Program-made: the position numbers and the translations under genes
Shown here: one piece after another, positions 49,536-58,513 of the stretch
How the letters are laid out: every line of letters starts with the position of its first letter
How positions within the stretch are numbered: position 1 is the first letter of the stretch
Notes under the pieces: model-generated
Told to the model about the DNA's origin: nothing
Database searches by the model: none
Seen by the model: only the letters and a program-made list of their open reading frames with translations
Assembly (NCBI GenBank): GCA_023435745.1
Contig: JAEZMD010000017.1
Span: 124,001-188,000, forward strand
Source of the DNA: Bacillota bacterium
GTDB taxonomy: Bacteria > Bacillota > Clostridia > Acetivibrionales > DTU013
Direction of reading: 5' to 3'
Length of the DNA stretch: 64,000 bases

Positions 49536-51593
49536 ATGGAGGATTTATTTACATCCATTTTGAATATGAGTTTGACAGCAAGCTATGTGATTGCCGCCAT
49601 AATCCTGGCTCGGCTGTTCCTGAAAAAAGCTCCGAAGTTTATCTCATGTATCCTTTGGGCAGTTGCTGGTTTCCGGCTTGTATTTCCGTTTTCGTTTGAG
49701 AGTGTGTTCAGCCTGATCCCGTTTAAATCGCAGCCAATTCCCGTTGATATCGCCATGCAGCCGATTCCGCGCGTTGACAGCGGAATTATCGTTGTGGACA
49801 ATGCTGTGAGCAGTGTACTCCCTGCCGCTGCACCCGTAGCAAGCGTGAATCCATTACAGATTTGGCAGGCAATCGGTGCTTACTTATGGCTTGCCGGTAT
49901 CGCGGTAATGCTGATTTACAGCGTTGTGTCCATTATCCTTCTTAAACGCCAGCTGCGAGACGCTGTGCTGGCCGAGGGCAACATATACGAAGCTGATAAC
50001 TTAAAAACGCCCTTTGTGCTTGGCTTTATCCATCCCAAAATTTTTATCCCCTCCGGGCTTTCCGCAGAAGAAAAGAGCTATATCATCCTGCATGAGCAGA
50101 CACACATCAAACGCATTGACCATTTAGTGAAGCTGGCCTCCTTCCTTATTCTCTGTGTTCACTGGTTCAATCCGCTTGTCTGGACAGCTTTCCTCCTGAT
50201 GAGCGCAGACATGGAGATGTCCTGCGACGAGCGGGTCTTAAGGAAAATGGGCGGCGATATAAAGAAATCATATTCAACATCCCTGCTATCTATGGCAACG
50301 GGGAGGCGCCTCATTAACGGCAGTCCGCTTGCTTTCGGCGAAGGAAACATTAAGGGACGCATTAAGAATGTGATGAACTTCAAAAAGCCTGCCACATGGG
50401 TCATTGCCGTTTCGGTTCTGCTTGTTGCAGCATTAAGTATTGGGTTTGCGGCTAACAAGGCAAGTGACGAGAGCCCCGTGCCAGCGAGTGAAATTGGTCT
50501 TACAGTACAGCCTCAAAACCTGGTTTCTCCAGTTGTCGCCAGACCGGACAATATTTCGGTGCCAGTGACGCTTGAAGACCCGGAGAAGACGCTTGTGGAC
50601 TACTTTAAATCAATCGGTTATAATGCCAGGCTAGTGTCAAAGGACGATAATGTGAAAAGGGGCAATGAAAAAGGTTTGGTTCTAATGCTTGACCTTGGAA
50701 ATGATATGAGCTTCAACGCCACTGTCTTTAAGCGCACAGGAGATGGTGATGAAACGTGGGAAATTATCGATTCTCATTTCGTAAATCCCAAGAATGAATT
50801 ACTGAAGGTATTGATTGAGCAACAGCTTGATGCGATAATTACCATGAAGAAATCAGAGGAGTCGGATTGGAACAAAACTGCATTCAAGGATAATACATTA
50901 TTGGAAATAGAATATTATGGTAAGCCTGCGCTTGACTACATGCTGGAGCAGTTTGAAAAGGGAAATGGCAAAGGTGAACGCGGAGACCTGATGGCAGAGG
51001 TCTGCATACTAATACTTAGGAATACCAATAATGTACCGAAGGGCTGGAAGAGCGGGGAAGAGTGGTACTCACAGCTCAAGCCGTTGGAAATATCCGCCCT
51101 TCCTCCCGTGAGCAGGCCGGAAGGCAAAACCCTTGAGGAGCTTGTAACAACAGCGGCTCTTGAACAATATAAACCGTGCAATAAAAACGGAGTAGTACTG
51201 GTAGCTCCTCAAGTATTCGGCAAGTATGAGGAGGATAATATGCTGACCATATGGGCGACCGTGCTAAAAGAAGAGTATCTGCTCTACGGTAAGAAGCTTG
51301 TCGAGGACAACGCAAGCCGCGTTCCGGCGGCGATTAAACTTAGAAAGGATTCCGACGGGTCTTTCACACTTGTTGAGTATATCGAAGCAAAGGACGGAGC
51401 CGGGTTTGCACCGTCCGTCAGGGAGTTCTGCAAGCCTAAAAGCAGTGTGGCAGAAAGGATTCTCGAAGATTATGGAAAGAAAAACAATCTGCATGATCGG
51501 ATTTGTGAGAGTCTATTGACTTACCTTAAAGCGAACAACTTGACAGGAATATTCCTTGAGGGACGCGATGGTACGCAAAAGCCTCTAACATAA
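49536..51593 (+). CDS. BlaR1/MecR1-type M56 membrane metalloprotease
   Basis: This 685-residue protein is the antirepressor partner of the BlaI-like protein. It has four predicted membrane segments (about 12-30, 37-60, 112-136, and 195-215). Its cytoplasmic zinc protease motif is HEQTH (186-190), with downstream SADMEMSCDE holding the third ligand. After the last membrane segment (about 289-310) the extracellular region (about 350 residues) does not resemble the penicillin-binding domain of BlaR1, so the signal may not be a beta-lactam. Confidence 0.88.
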   Translation: MEDLFTSILNMSLTASYVIAAIILARLFLKKAPKFISCILWAVAGFRLVFPFSFESVFSLIPFKSQPIPVDIAMQPIPRVDSGIIVVDNAVSSVLPAAAPVASVNPLQIWQAIGAYLWLAGIAVMLIYSVVSIILLKRQLRDAVLAEGNIYEADNLKTPFVLGFIHPKIFIPSGLSAEEKSYIILHEQTHIKRIDHLVKLASFLILCVHWFNPLVWTAFLLMSADMEMSCDERVLRKMGGDIKKSYSTSLLSMATGRRLINGSPLAFGEGNIKGRIKNVMNFKKPATWVIAVSVLLVAALSIGFAANKASDESPVPASEIGLTVQPQNLVSPVVARPDNISVPVTLEDPEKTLVDYFKSIGYNARLVSKDDNVKRGNEKGLVLMLDLGNDMSFNATVFKRTGDGDETWEIIDSHFVNPKNELLKVLIEQQLDAIITMKKSEESDWNKTAFKDNTLLEIEYYGKPALDYMLEQFEKGNGKGERGDLMAEVCILILRNTNNVPKGWKSGEEWYSQLKPLEISALPPVSRPEGKTLEELVTTAALEQYKPCNKNGVVLVAPQVFGKYEEDNMLTIWATVLKEEYLLYGKKLVEDNASRVPAAIKLRKDSDGSFTLVEYIEAKDGAGFAPSVREFCKPKSSVAERILEDYGKKNNLHDRICESLLTYLKANNLTGIFLEGRDGTQKPLT

Positions 51594-51662
51594 TCATTTA
51601 AACGGCTGAAAAACTTATTGGCTGAAAAGTAACATTTGTCAAGTGTATGATTCAGAATAAGT

Positions 51663-52046
51663 ATGTCTCCGACAAAAACCTTTAATATTGCCGGATTGGC
51701 AGCGGCTGAAGCAGCCTACGCTCATTGTGAGGATTGGTTGGAAGAATTGTTGGCATATCTTGAGGGCAATCTGGAAATGCTGGTTGAATATTTCAGCAGC
51801 AATGTTCCTCAGATAAAAGTGATAAGACCCGAAGCGACTTATCTCGCATGGCTTGACTGTAATGAACTGCCGGTTGCGGAAGAAAAATTAAAGGAGCTTT
51901 TTACAAATGAAGCCGGTGTTGGGATGAATGATGGCATAACTTTTGGTAAAGAAGGCTATGGTTTTCAAAGAATAAATTTCGCATGTCCAAAATTACTATT
52001 GACTGAGGGACTTGAAAGAATTAGGAAAGCGGTCGCGAAGCTATAG
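51663..52046 (+). pseudogene. Decayed C-S lyase/PatB-type aminotransferase
   Basis: This 127-codon remnant starts in the PLP-lysine motif (SPTKTFNIAGL) of the MalY/PatB family. The N-terminal ~230 residues are absent. Right after NIAGL it jumps to AAAEAAYAHCEDWLEELLAYLEG, omitting the usual ~35-residue segment between these points. The C-terminal domain is otherwise intact (IRPEATYLAWLDC, FQRINFACPK). No ribosome site is seen. Non-functional. Confidence 0.8.
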
Positions 52047-52062
52047 AAGGGGGTAAGCTGCT

Positions 52063-52827
52063 ATGTCAAAGGTTGAAGAAAAGCTTGCGAAGTCATTGAC
52101 TGCAGAATCCACAGAGATAATTCCATACCTGCCTTATCTGTTGCAGGATTTATGGGAGCTGGGCTCATCTCCAGATGTTATTATTGACATGACCCTTAGG
52201 CATATACATGTGCCTGGAGAAACAAGGATACTTGATTTGGCTTGCGGAAAAGGAGCCGTAAGTGTTCAAGTGGCAAAAGCATTGGGCTGCAAGATAAAGG
52301 GCATTGATATCATTCCTGAGTTCATTGATTTTGCTGATAAAAAGGCTCAAGAATATGGTGTTGAAAACTTATGCGAGTTTATGGTGGGAGACATAAACGA
52401 GTTGGTAAAAATAGAAAAGGATTATGATATTGTTATCCTTGGAGCTGTTGGAGATGTGCTGGGAAATCCGGAAGAGACAATTCAAATGCTAAAAAGCACA
52501 GTAAAAAACGGGGGATACATATTCATTGATGATGCTTATGGTAATGATGATTCTGATGGAAGTTATCTCACAAGAGAACAGTGGCTGATGTGCTTTCAGA
52601 ATGCAGGAGTAAAGCTTCTTGATGAAAGGCTGATCGAAGATGAAGAAATAGCAGGCATTAACGATGAGCAGCAGTCATTCATAGTAGAGAGAGCAAATGA
52701 ACTGAAAGAAAAGCATCCGGATAAAACAGCTCTGTTCGATAGCTATATAAGGAGCCAGCGCGCTGAATGTGATGAGCTTGAGAATGAAATATCAGGGGTT
52801 ACGATGCTTTTACAGGTTGCTTTATAG
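52063..52827 (+). CDS. Class I SAM-dependent methyltransferase
   Basis: This 254-residue protein shows the class I motif I ILDLACGKGAVSVQVAKALG (about 56-75), motif II GIDIIPEFID, and motif III-IV DYDIVILGAVGDVLG. The substrate is unknown. GGGGG lies before the ATG. The protein is rich in charged helices at the C-terminus. It lies downstream of the lyase remnant and convergent to hemerythrin. Confidence 0.88.
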   Translation: MSKVEEKLAKSLTAESTEIIPYLPYLLQDLWELGSSPDVIIDMTLRHIHVPGETRILDLACGKGAVSVQVAKALGCKIKGIDIIPEFIDFADKKAQEYGVENLCEFMVGDINELVKIEKDYDIVILGAVGDVLGNPEETIQMLKSTVKNGGYIFIDDAYGNDDSDGSYLTREQWLMCFQNAGVKLLDERLIEDEEIAGINDEQQSFIVERANELKEKHPDKTALFDSYIRSQRAECDELENEISGVTMLLQVAL

Positions 52828-52837
52828 TAATATGACA

Positions 52838-53386
52838 TTATGCCTTAAGATACTTTTCTTCGAACAAATGAAGAGTTTCGTGCAATTTTTCATGGGTTCC
52901 CTTTCCCATAACCTCTTCTTCGAATTCTTCAAATTGTTCTAGCAGGTTCTTCTGCACAGCCATCGGGATTATTTTGTCGCCCATTGGAAACAGTACTTTG
53001 TTTTCCTTTTCAATGTGAGCGCGCATCAGATTGATGTAGCCTGATGCAGCTTCGATGAAGCTGTCCGCCTGTAAAGCGCCGTTTTCGGTTGATGCTCCCA
53101 TTGCGGCAATATATTGCCTTCCTTGATTGTGCTCGATAAGCATTTGTCCGATAGGGCCTTCCGCATTAGGTATGCCGGCCTTTTCCATCCCAGGGAACAT
53201 CAGACCTTCTTCTTTTCCGTGGTGACACTTGTCGGCAAATAAGCGCAGGAAATTTACCATATCATCAATATCGTTAATATCTGCCGTGCCAGACTGCTTG
53301 AATTCGCTGATCATTTGCTCCAAAATTTTAAGCCCGAAAAGAATACCTTCGTGTTCGTTTTTTAAGTCTTCGCTTGCATACCTCAT
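52838..53386 (-). CDS. Hemerythrin domain protein
   Basis: This 182-residue four-helix di-iron protein has ligand-type histidines in LKNEHEG, DKCHHGKEE, EHNQGR and MRAHIEKENKVLFPMGD. It probably binds oxygen or nitric oxide, or scavenges them in an anaerobe. It is convergent to the methyltransferase with 10 bases between the stop codons. The AGGAGG-type site upstream of ATG is clear. Confidence 0.92.
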   Translation of the reverse strand: MRYASEDLKNEHEGILFGLKILEQMISEFKQSGTADINDIDDMVNFLRLFADKCHHGKEEGLMFPGMEKAGIPNAEGPIGQMLIEHNQGRQYIAAMGASTENGALQADSFIEAASGYINLMRAHIEKENKVLFPMGDKIIPMAVQKNLLEQFEEFEEEVMGKGTHEKLHETLHLFEEKYLKA

Positions 53387-53642
53387 TTTTTTACCTCCTC
53401 ACAAAATCTGCTATTAATATTGTTACCATAGATTGGAACCTTTTAATCAACCATTTCTGCACTTTCGGCTTGATCCTTTGCAAAAACCATTTTCCTGGAA
53501 TTCTGGACAATGATCTTCAGGATCACATACCAGTCATGATATTGACATTCAACCATATAAACGATATATTTGATTATGCAATAAATTATGTATTCTATGC
53601 ATAAGTATACAATAAGAAATCATTTGATAAGGAGAAACCATT

Positions 53643-54500
53643 ATGAAAAAAAATAGTGCACTCGTACTGGCGATCGTACTGCTTTCCCTCACCTTTCTCT
53701 CATTGGCCGGCTGCGGCGCATCCGCAGGCGACAAGGGTGTTAAGGTGATCGATATCCCGCTTACCGAAGAAGAATATGCTTTTGGCGTAGACAAAAATCA
53801 GCCGGAGCTTCTCGAAGAGGTCAATAAATTTATTACCCAGATCCAATCAGACGGAACCTTTGAAGAAATATGCAACAAGTATTTTGGCGACGGAACACCG
53901 GAAGCTGTTACATCCGCCGAACTTGACGCAGCCAAGGACCAGCTTGTTGTTGCCACGAATGCCGGATTTGAACCCTTTGAATAAATGGCTGGCGACAAAT
54001 ACTACGGGATTGATATGGAAATAGCAGCGCTCCTTGCGAAGCATTTGGGAAAAGAGCTTGTCATCGACAACATGGATTTCGATGCCGTTTGTCTGTCCGT
54101 AGGACAGGGTAAGTGCGACATCGCAATGGCCGGCCTTACAATAAAGGAAGACAGAAAAGAATATGTTGAGTTCTCTGACAAATATTATGATGCAGCTCAG
54201 AAGATCATTGCCAAGGCATCGGATAAGGCATTTGACAGCTGCAAGACCGCAGATGATGTAGCGGCCGTTCTTTCAAAGCTCTCGAGCGACAAGAAGATCG
54301 GCGTTCAGACAGGCACTACCGGCCAGTTCTATGTGGAAGGTGATCCTGACTGGGGATTTGAAGGATACGACGTGGTATGTGTAGGGTATAAGTCAGGTTC
54401 TCTGGCAGTACAGGATATGTTAAATGGCAACATCAGCTACGTCATTATCGACGAAGCACCTGCTCAGAGTATTACAAAGGCATTTAACGAGCTGAACTGA
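53643..54500 (+). pseudogene. Amino-acid ABC transporter binding lipoprotein, permuted and interrupted by a stop
   Basis: A lipoprotein signal (LSLAGC near 19-24) is followed by what is normally the C-terminal segment of this family (LTEEEYAFGVDKNQPELLEEVNKF then GTFEEICNKYFG). Then come the usual mature N-terminus (DQLVVATNAGFEPFE) and the two-lobe core, ending at IIDEAPAQSITKAFNELN. The frame is broken by TAA at 53982-53984, exactly where family members have Tyr (FEPFEY). ATG follows at once and could restart translation. It belongs to the ABC operon that continues with permease and ATPase. Confidence 0.8.
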
Positions 54501-54523
54501 CGTCTTAAACCAAAGGAATTGGC

Positions 54524-55234
54524 ATGGGAAATTTTGATAGAAAACTAGCAAAATTCTGGGAAATATTTTACGAGTATGACGGGTACACCAGGGTTCTTAC
54601 CGGACTGAGGAATACGCTGTATATTGCGATCGTCGGACTGGCTTTGGGAATTCTGATTGGTACTGTCATCGCTGTCATAGAAGTTTTCCCGAAATACAAA
54701 AGGCTGCCCAAGGTGCTGAATCGTTTCTGCAGCCTTTATGTTGGGCTGTTCAGAGGTACGCCGATCGTCGTGCAGCTTCTGGTGGCTTATTATGTAGTGC
54801 TACCTTTGCTGGGATTGAAAATGCCCGGATTGAATGTCAGTGTGCTGGTATTCGGGCTGAACAGCGGCGCATATATTTCGGAAATCATGCGAAGCGGCAT
54901 TATGTCTGTCGATTCCGGTCAGATGGAAGCGGGTCGTGCCGTCGGTCTAAGCTACGGCGTTACGATGCTAAAAATCGTAGTGCCGCAGGCAGTTAAAAAC
55001 ATATTGCCCACACTTGGCAATGAGTTTATTGCATTGATCAAGGAAACCTCTGTTGTCAGCTTTGTTGGCGCGGCCGACCTGTATGTCGCATTCAACTATA
55101 TAGGCACAAACAGCTATGAGTTCATGGTTCCATATCTTGTGATGGCATTGATTTATCTCGTGCTTGTTATGGCCATCGCGTTGCTAATTAAAATTATGGA
55201 AAGGAGCCTGCGAAAAAGTGATAGACGTAATTGA
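54524..55234 (+). CDS. Amino-acid ABC transporter permease
   Basis: This 236-residue permease of the polar amino acid uptake family has about five hydrophobic segments. The EAA-type loop appears as QMEAGRAVGLSYGVTMLKIVVPQAVKNILPTLGNEF, and FRGTPIVVQLL is the N-terminal family motif. It lies 23 bases after the binding protein and overlaps the ATPase by 17. Confidence 0.95.
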   Translation: MGNFDRKLAKFWEIFYEYDGYTRVLTGLRNTLYIAIVGLALGILIGTVIAVIEVFPKYKRLPKVLNRFCSLYVGLFRGTPIVVQLLVAYYVVLPLLGLKMPGLNVSVLVFGLNSGAYISEIMRSGIMSVDSGQMEAGRAVGLSYGVTMLKIVVPQAVKNILPTLGNEFIALIKETSVVSFVGAADLYVAFNYIGTNSYEFMVPYLVMALIYLVLVMAIALLIKIMERSLRKSDRRN

Positions 55235-56042
55235 CCTGAAGAAGAATTACGGCAAGCTTGAAGTCCTCAAAGGGATTACCACCACCATAAATGAAGGCGA
55301 AAAGGTTGCTATCGTAGGCCCTTCCGGAAGCGGAAAAAGCACGTTTTTGCGCTGCCTGAACTGTATGGAGGATCCCTCTGGTGGCTCTGTCATCTTCGAT
55401 GGCGTTGATATTGCTGATCAAAAGGTGGATATAAACATACACCGACGCCATATGGGCATGGTTTTTCAGCAATTTAATCTGTTTAACAATAAAACGGTCA
55501 TTCATAACATAATGCTTGCGCCACTGCATATTGCTATCCATGATCTTCGGTCCAGGAAGGTCAAAAATTTCTTTATACGAATAAGAAACCTGTTTGTATC
55601 TGAGAAAACTCTGCTTTATGAGATTGACACCACCGAGGAGCAGATCAAGGCTGCCGTCAGAGAGAATGCTATGCGGTTGCTGAAAAGGATTGGTCTTGAG
55701 GAGAAGGCGGATGTCTATCCGTCAACGCTTTCGGGTGGCCAGAAGCAGAGGATAGCAATCATACGTGCACTGGCAATGAACCCGAAAGTCATGCTGTTTG
55801 ATGAACCAACATCAGCACTGGATCCGGAAATGGTCGGTGAGGTGCTGGACCTGATCAAACAGCTGGCAGACGAGGGGATGACTATGGTGATCGTAACTCA
55901 TGAGATGGGCTTTGCCAAAGAAGTTGCAACAAGAGTGATGTTTATGGACGAGGGAAGGATCCTGGAGGAAAACACCCCGGCGGAATTCTTCGCGAATCCG
56001 CAGAATCCAAGAACCAGGGACTTTTTGTCAAAGGTGCTGTGA
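55218..56042 (+). CDS. Amino-acid ABC transporter ATP-binding protein
   Basis: This 274-residue ATPase has Walker A GPSGSGKS, signature LSGGQKQRIAIIRALAMNPK, Walker B VMLFDEPTSALDPEMVGEV and the H-loop VTHEMGFA. Between the Q-loop (FQQFNLFNNKTV) and the signature there is an insertion of about 30-35 residues (LRSRKVKNFFIRIRNLFVSE), longer than in GlnQ-type ATPases. It starts at GTG. It probably energises glutamine, cystine or arginine-type uptake. Confidence 0.93.
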   Translation: MIDVIDLKKNYGKLEVLKGITTTINEGEKVAIVGPSGSGKSTFLRCLNCMEDPSGGSVIFDGVDIADQKVDINIHRRHMGMVFQQFNLFNNKTVIHNIMLAPLHIAIHDLRSRKVKNFFIRIRNLFVSEKTLLYEIDTTEEQIKAAVRENAMRLLKRIGLEEKADVYPSTLSGGQKQRIAIIRALAMNPKVMLFDEPTSALDPEMVGEVLDLIKQLADEGMTMVIVTHEMGFAKEVATRVMFMDEGRILEENTPAEFFANPQNPRTRDFLSKVL

Positions 56043-56061
56043 TAAAGGAAAGTATGGACCT

Positions 56062-56766
56062 ATGTTGATACCGGAAAATTTAATTAATGAACATTTTAAC
56101 GATAGATATTTTGATGTAGTCAATGCAATTGACGAAGCACAGCAGATTTTTTTCAGATATAACAGTCTTATTGAGCGGATCGCCTGCGGGACAAGTTTGC
56201 ACAAGCCCTTTATCATTGGTGAAACAGGCTTTGGAGTCGGACGTGTGGTTGTCTCGCTGATGGAGTTTTTGAAAAACAGCGGTTTGGGAAATGCTTTTAT
56301 CGAATACAATTCTGTTGAACTGTACCCCCTGTTTCCGGAGAGGATGCTCAATATCCTTGATGTTTTCAGAGACCGGGCAGGGGAGGAGATCGACGCGCTG
56401 GTAGAAGCCTACAGCCGCATTGATATCGATGTTCCTGGATGGCATTCTATCGAGCTGCAGCGATCCTTCGGGACATTAAATCTGAAGCTATGGATCGGGG
56501 AGGCGCTTGAGATGACGCAGGCTTTGGAGAAACCATGCGATGTCTGGTTCCTCGACGGGCACGGTCCAAAAAAGAATCCTGAAATGTGGCGCCCCGAGCT
56601 GCTGATGTCGATCGGAGAGAAGACAAAGTCGGGAGGGTCCTGCTCCACCTTTACGGTGGCCGGCGCTGTCCAAAGGGCGCTGACGGCGGCAGGCTTTTCT
56701 ATAGAGAAGCTCCCCGGCTGCGGCGGGAAAAAAGAAGTCCTGCACGGAATAAAACATGTTACATAG
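56062..56766 (+). CDS. MnmD-like tRNA methyltransferase (MnmC N-terminal domain type)
   Basis: This 234-residue stand-alone protein contains the start NEHFNDRYFDVVNAIDEAQQIFF, glycine motif GETGFGVGRVVVSL and the DUF752 signature WFLDGHGPKKNPEMWRPEL, plus AGFSIEKLPGCGGKKEVLHG at the end. MnmD finishes mnm5 modification of wobble uridine in tRNA, using SAM. It follows the ABC genes 19 bases later. Confidence 0.85.
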   Translation: MLIPENLINEHFNDRYFDVVNAIDEAQQIFFRYNSLIERIACGTSLHKPFIIGETGFGVGRVVVSLMEFLKNSGLGNAFIEYNSVELYPLFPERMLNILDVFRDRAGEEIDALVEAYSRIDIDVPGWHSIELQRSFGTLNLKLWIGEALEMTQALEKPCDVWFLDGHGPKKNPEMWRPELLMSIGEKTKSGGSCSTFTVAGAVQRALTAAGFSIEKLPGCGGKKEVLHGIKHVT

Positions 56767-56804
56767 ATTGATTTTATGCATAAATTAACATATAATGTAA
56801 CAGG

Positions 56805-57179
56805 GTGATGAAAATGGCTGAAACAAAGAGGACATTTGTCGAAAGACGAAAAGGCCCGGATATCGTTGTTAAGGCTGTGTGGTGGGTAGTGGGAATCAGC
56901 TGGCTGCTGATTATTACAGCGCTGATTTTTACCGACCAGGCAAAGCCCGAAAAAGCTACTTTTTTTGATCGCCTGTTTGAGGTCTCCGTAAGAAAATACT
57001 GGGATCAGGATCTTCTTCAAAATGCATTTTACGTTCTGCTTGTGAACCTGGCTGTCTGCATCATCGGCTTTGTCATGAATATGATGAGGCAGAAGAGAAA
57101 AACGGATAAAATCAGCAAATCGATCATTGTGCTTGCCGCCGTCACTCTGACGGGTATTCTGTGGTATATGCTCTCCTGA
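56805..57179 (+). CDS. Three-helix membrane protein, unknown
   Basis: This 124-residue protein has a cytoplasmic-looking basic N-terminus and three hydrophobic segments (about 23-43, 72-92, 105-123). A pattern FFDRLFEVSVRKYWDQD lies between the first two. No family is recognised. It lies 39 bases after the mnmD-like gene. GGTGATG lies near its start, so either ATG at 56805 or 56814 may begin it. Confidence 0.65.
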   Translation: MMKMAETKRTFVERRKGPDIVVKAVWWVVGISWLLIITALIFTDQAKPEKATFFDRLFEVSVRKYWDQDLLQNAFYVLLVNLAVCIIGFVMNMMRQKRKTDKISKSIIVLAAVTLTGILWYMLS

Positions 57180-57295
57180 ATAATTGCAATAAACAGCAAA
57201 AGAAAATAAATACAAGCCAAAGTGAATAGCATAACCCCAATATTGTCCAAAATAGAAGATATGCAGATATTTTTGATTGAGGGGTTATTGACACG

Positions 57296-57451
57296 ATGAA
57301 AATACTTCTTGTTAATCCACAGTCTCCAAAGACATTCTGGAGCTTTACCTATCCATTGAAATTCATATCCAGGAAATCGAGCTTCCATCCTCTCGGGAAA
57401 ATTTTTGGCATGGGAAAACCGGCAGCGGATTCATCCTTAAATCTGGAGTGA
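57296..57451 (+). pseudogene. Truncated start of a B12-binding radical SAM protein
   Basis: This 51-codon fragment begins MKILLVNPQSPKTFWSFTYP, a typical opening of the B12-binding radical SAM family (LLVNPxxPxTFWSF), followed by LKFISRKSSFHPLG. After that the sequence no longer resembles the family and ends. GGGG precedes the ATG. The remaining ~400 residues are absent. Confidence 0.7.
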
Positions 57452-57544
57452 TCGAATATAGTTCGTAATAGTTATTTACAAAATGCAATGAAGCAGTCTA
57501 TGATAGTAGTAACATCTGATAATACGATTGAGAGGTGACAGCAG

Positions 57545-58495
57545 TTGAAAAACATACTGGTACTGCTCCCAGTGAAGGAAGAACATAAGAAACTGCTGGA
57601 GGAGAAGGCTCCCTCAGCAAATTTTGTGTATGCGAAGCCGGGTACAGTTGATGAGAATACTGTGAGAAATTCAAATATTATTTTCGGTTCCCCTCCGGCT
57701 GAGTACATAAAGGACTCAAGGAACCTGGAATGGCTGCAGCTTCAAAGTGCGGGGGTGAACAAATATGTTGAGAAGGGTGCGCTTCCGGAAGGCGTTGTGC
57801 TGACCAACGCGTCGGGTGCATACGGTCTGGCCATATCTGAGTACATGCTTGGCGTTTTATTGGAGATGTTAAAAAATCTTCACATATACCGCGATAAACA
57901 GATGCAGGCAGATTGGTCCTATGCGGGCAGGGTTCAGGCCATCTACCGCTCCACAGCCCTTGTGGCCGGTTTAGGAGATATCGGGGGCGAGTTTGCCCAC
58001 AGGCTGAATTTACTGGGTGCGTATACCATAGGTATCAGACGGAAGGATACAAATAAACCCGAGTATTTGGATGAGCTTTACCTAATGGATAAATTTGAGG
58101 AAATCCTGCCCCGCGCGGATATTGTTGCCTTGAGTTTACCTGAGACCAGTCTCACCAATAGGATAATCAATGCCGATACCCTGAAACTTATGAAGAAAAA
58201 TGCCTTATTGATTAATGTAGGACGTGGAACCGCTATAGACACGGAAGCTTTATGTGATGCGCTCGAGAGCGGGCAGATCGCAGGCGCCGCACTGGATGTG
58301 ACGGAGCCCGAGCCGCTGCCGGCGGATCACCGGCTATGGAAAATAAAAAATGCCGTCATTACGCCCCATGTAGCAGGAGGCTTCAGTATGCCTGAAACCT
58401 TCGAGAGGATCGTTCGAATCTGCGCGGACAATTTGGAGGCATATATGAACGGGAGAAGACTGTCAAACATTGTGGATCTTTCCTCAGGCTACTAA
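57545..58495 (+). CDS. NAD-dependent D-2-hydroxyacid dehydrogenase
   Basis: This 316-residue enzyme has the Rossmann motif VAGLGDIGGEFAHRLNLLGA (about 139-158) and catalytic Arg in NVGRGTAIDTEALCDAL (about 219-235). Glu appears at TEPEPL, and the His in TPHVAGG is the proton donor. It reduces a 2-oxoacid. It starts at TTG with GAGAGGTGA upstream. The substrate is unknown. Confidence 0.92.
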   Translation: MKNILVLLPVKEEHKKLLEEKAPSANFVYAKPGTVDENTVRNSNIIFGSPPAEYIKDSRNLEWLQLQSAGVNKYVEKGALPEGVVLTNASGAYGLAISEYMLGVLLEMLKNLHIYRDKQMQADWSYAGRVQAIYRSTALVAGLGDIGGEFAHRLNLLGAYTIGIRRKDTNKPEYLDELYLMDKFEEILPRADIVALSLPETSLTNRIINADTLKLMKKNALLINVGRGTAIDTEALCDALESGQIAGAALDVTEPEPLPADHRLWKIKNAVITPHVAGGFSMPETFERIVRICADNLEAYMNGRRLSNIVDLSSGY

Positions 58496-58513
58496 ACGAG
58501 TGCAGGAGTAAAT

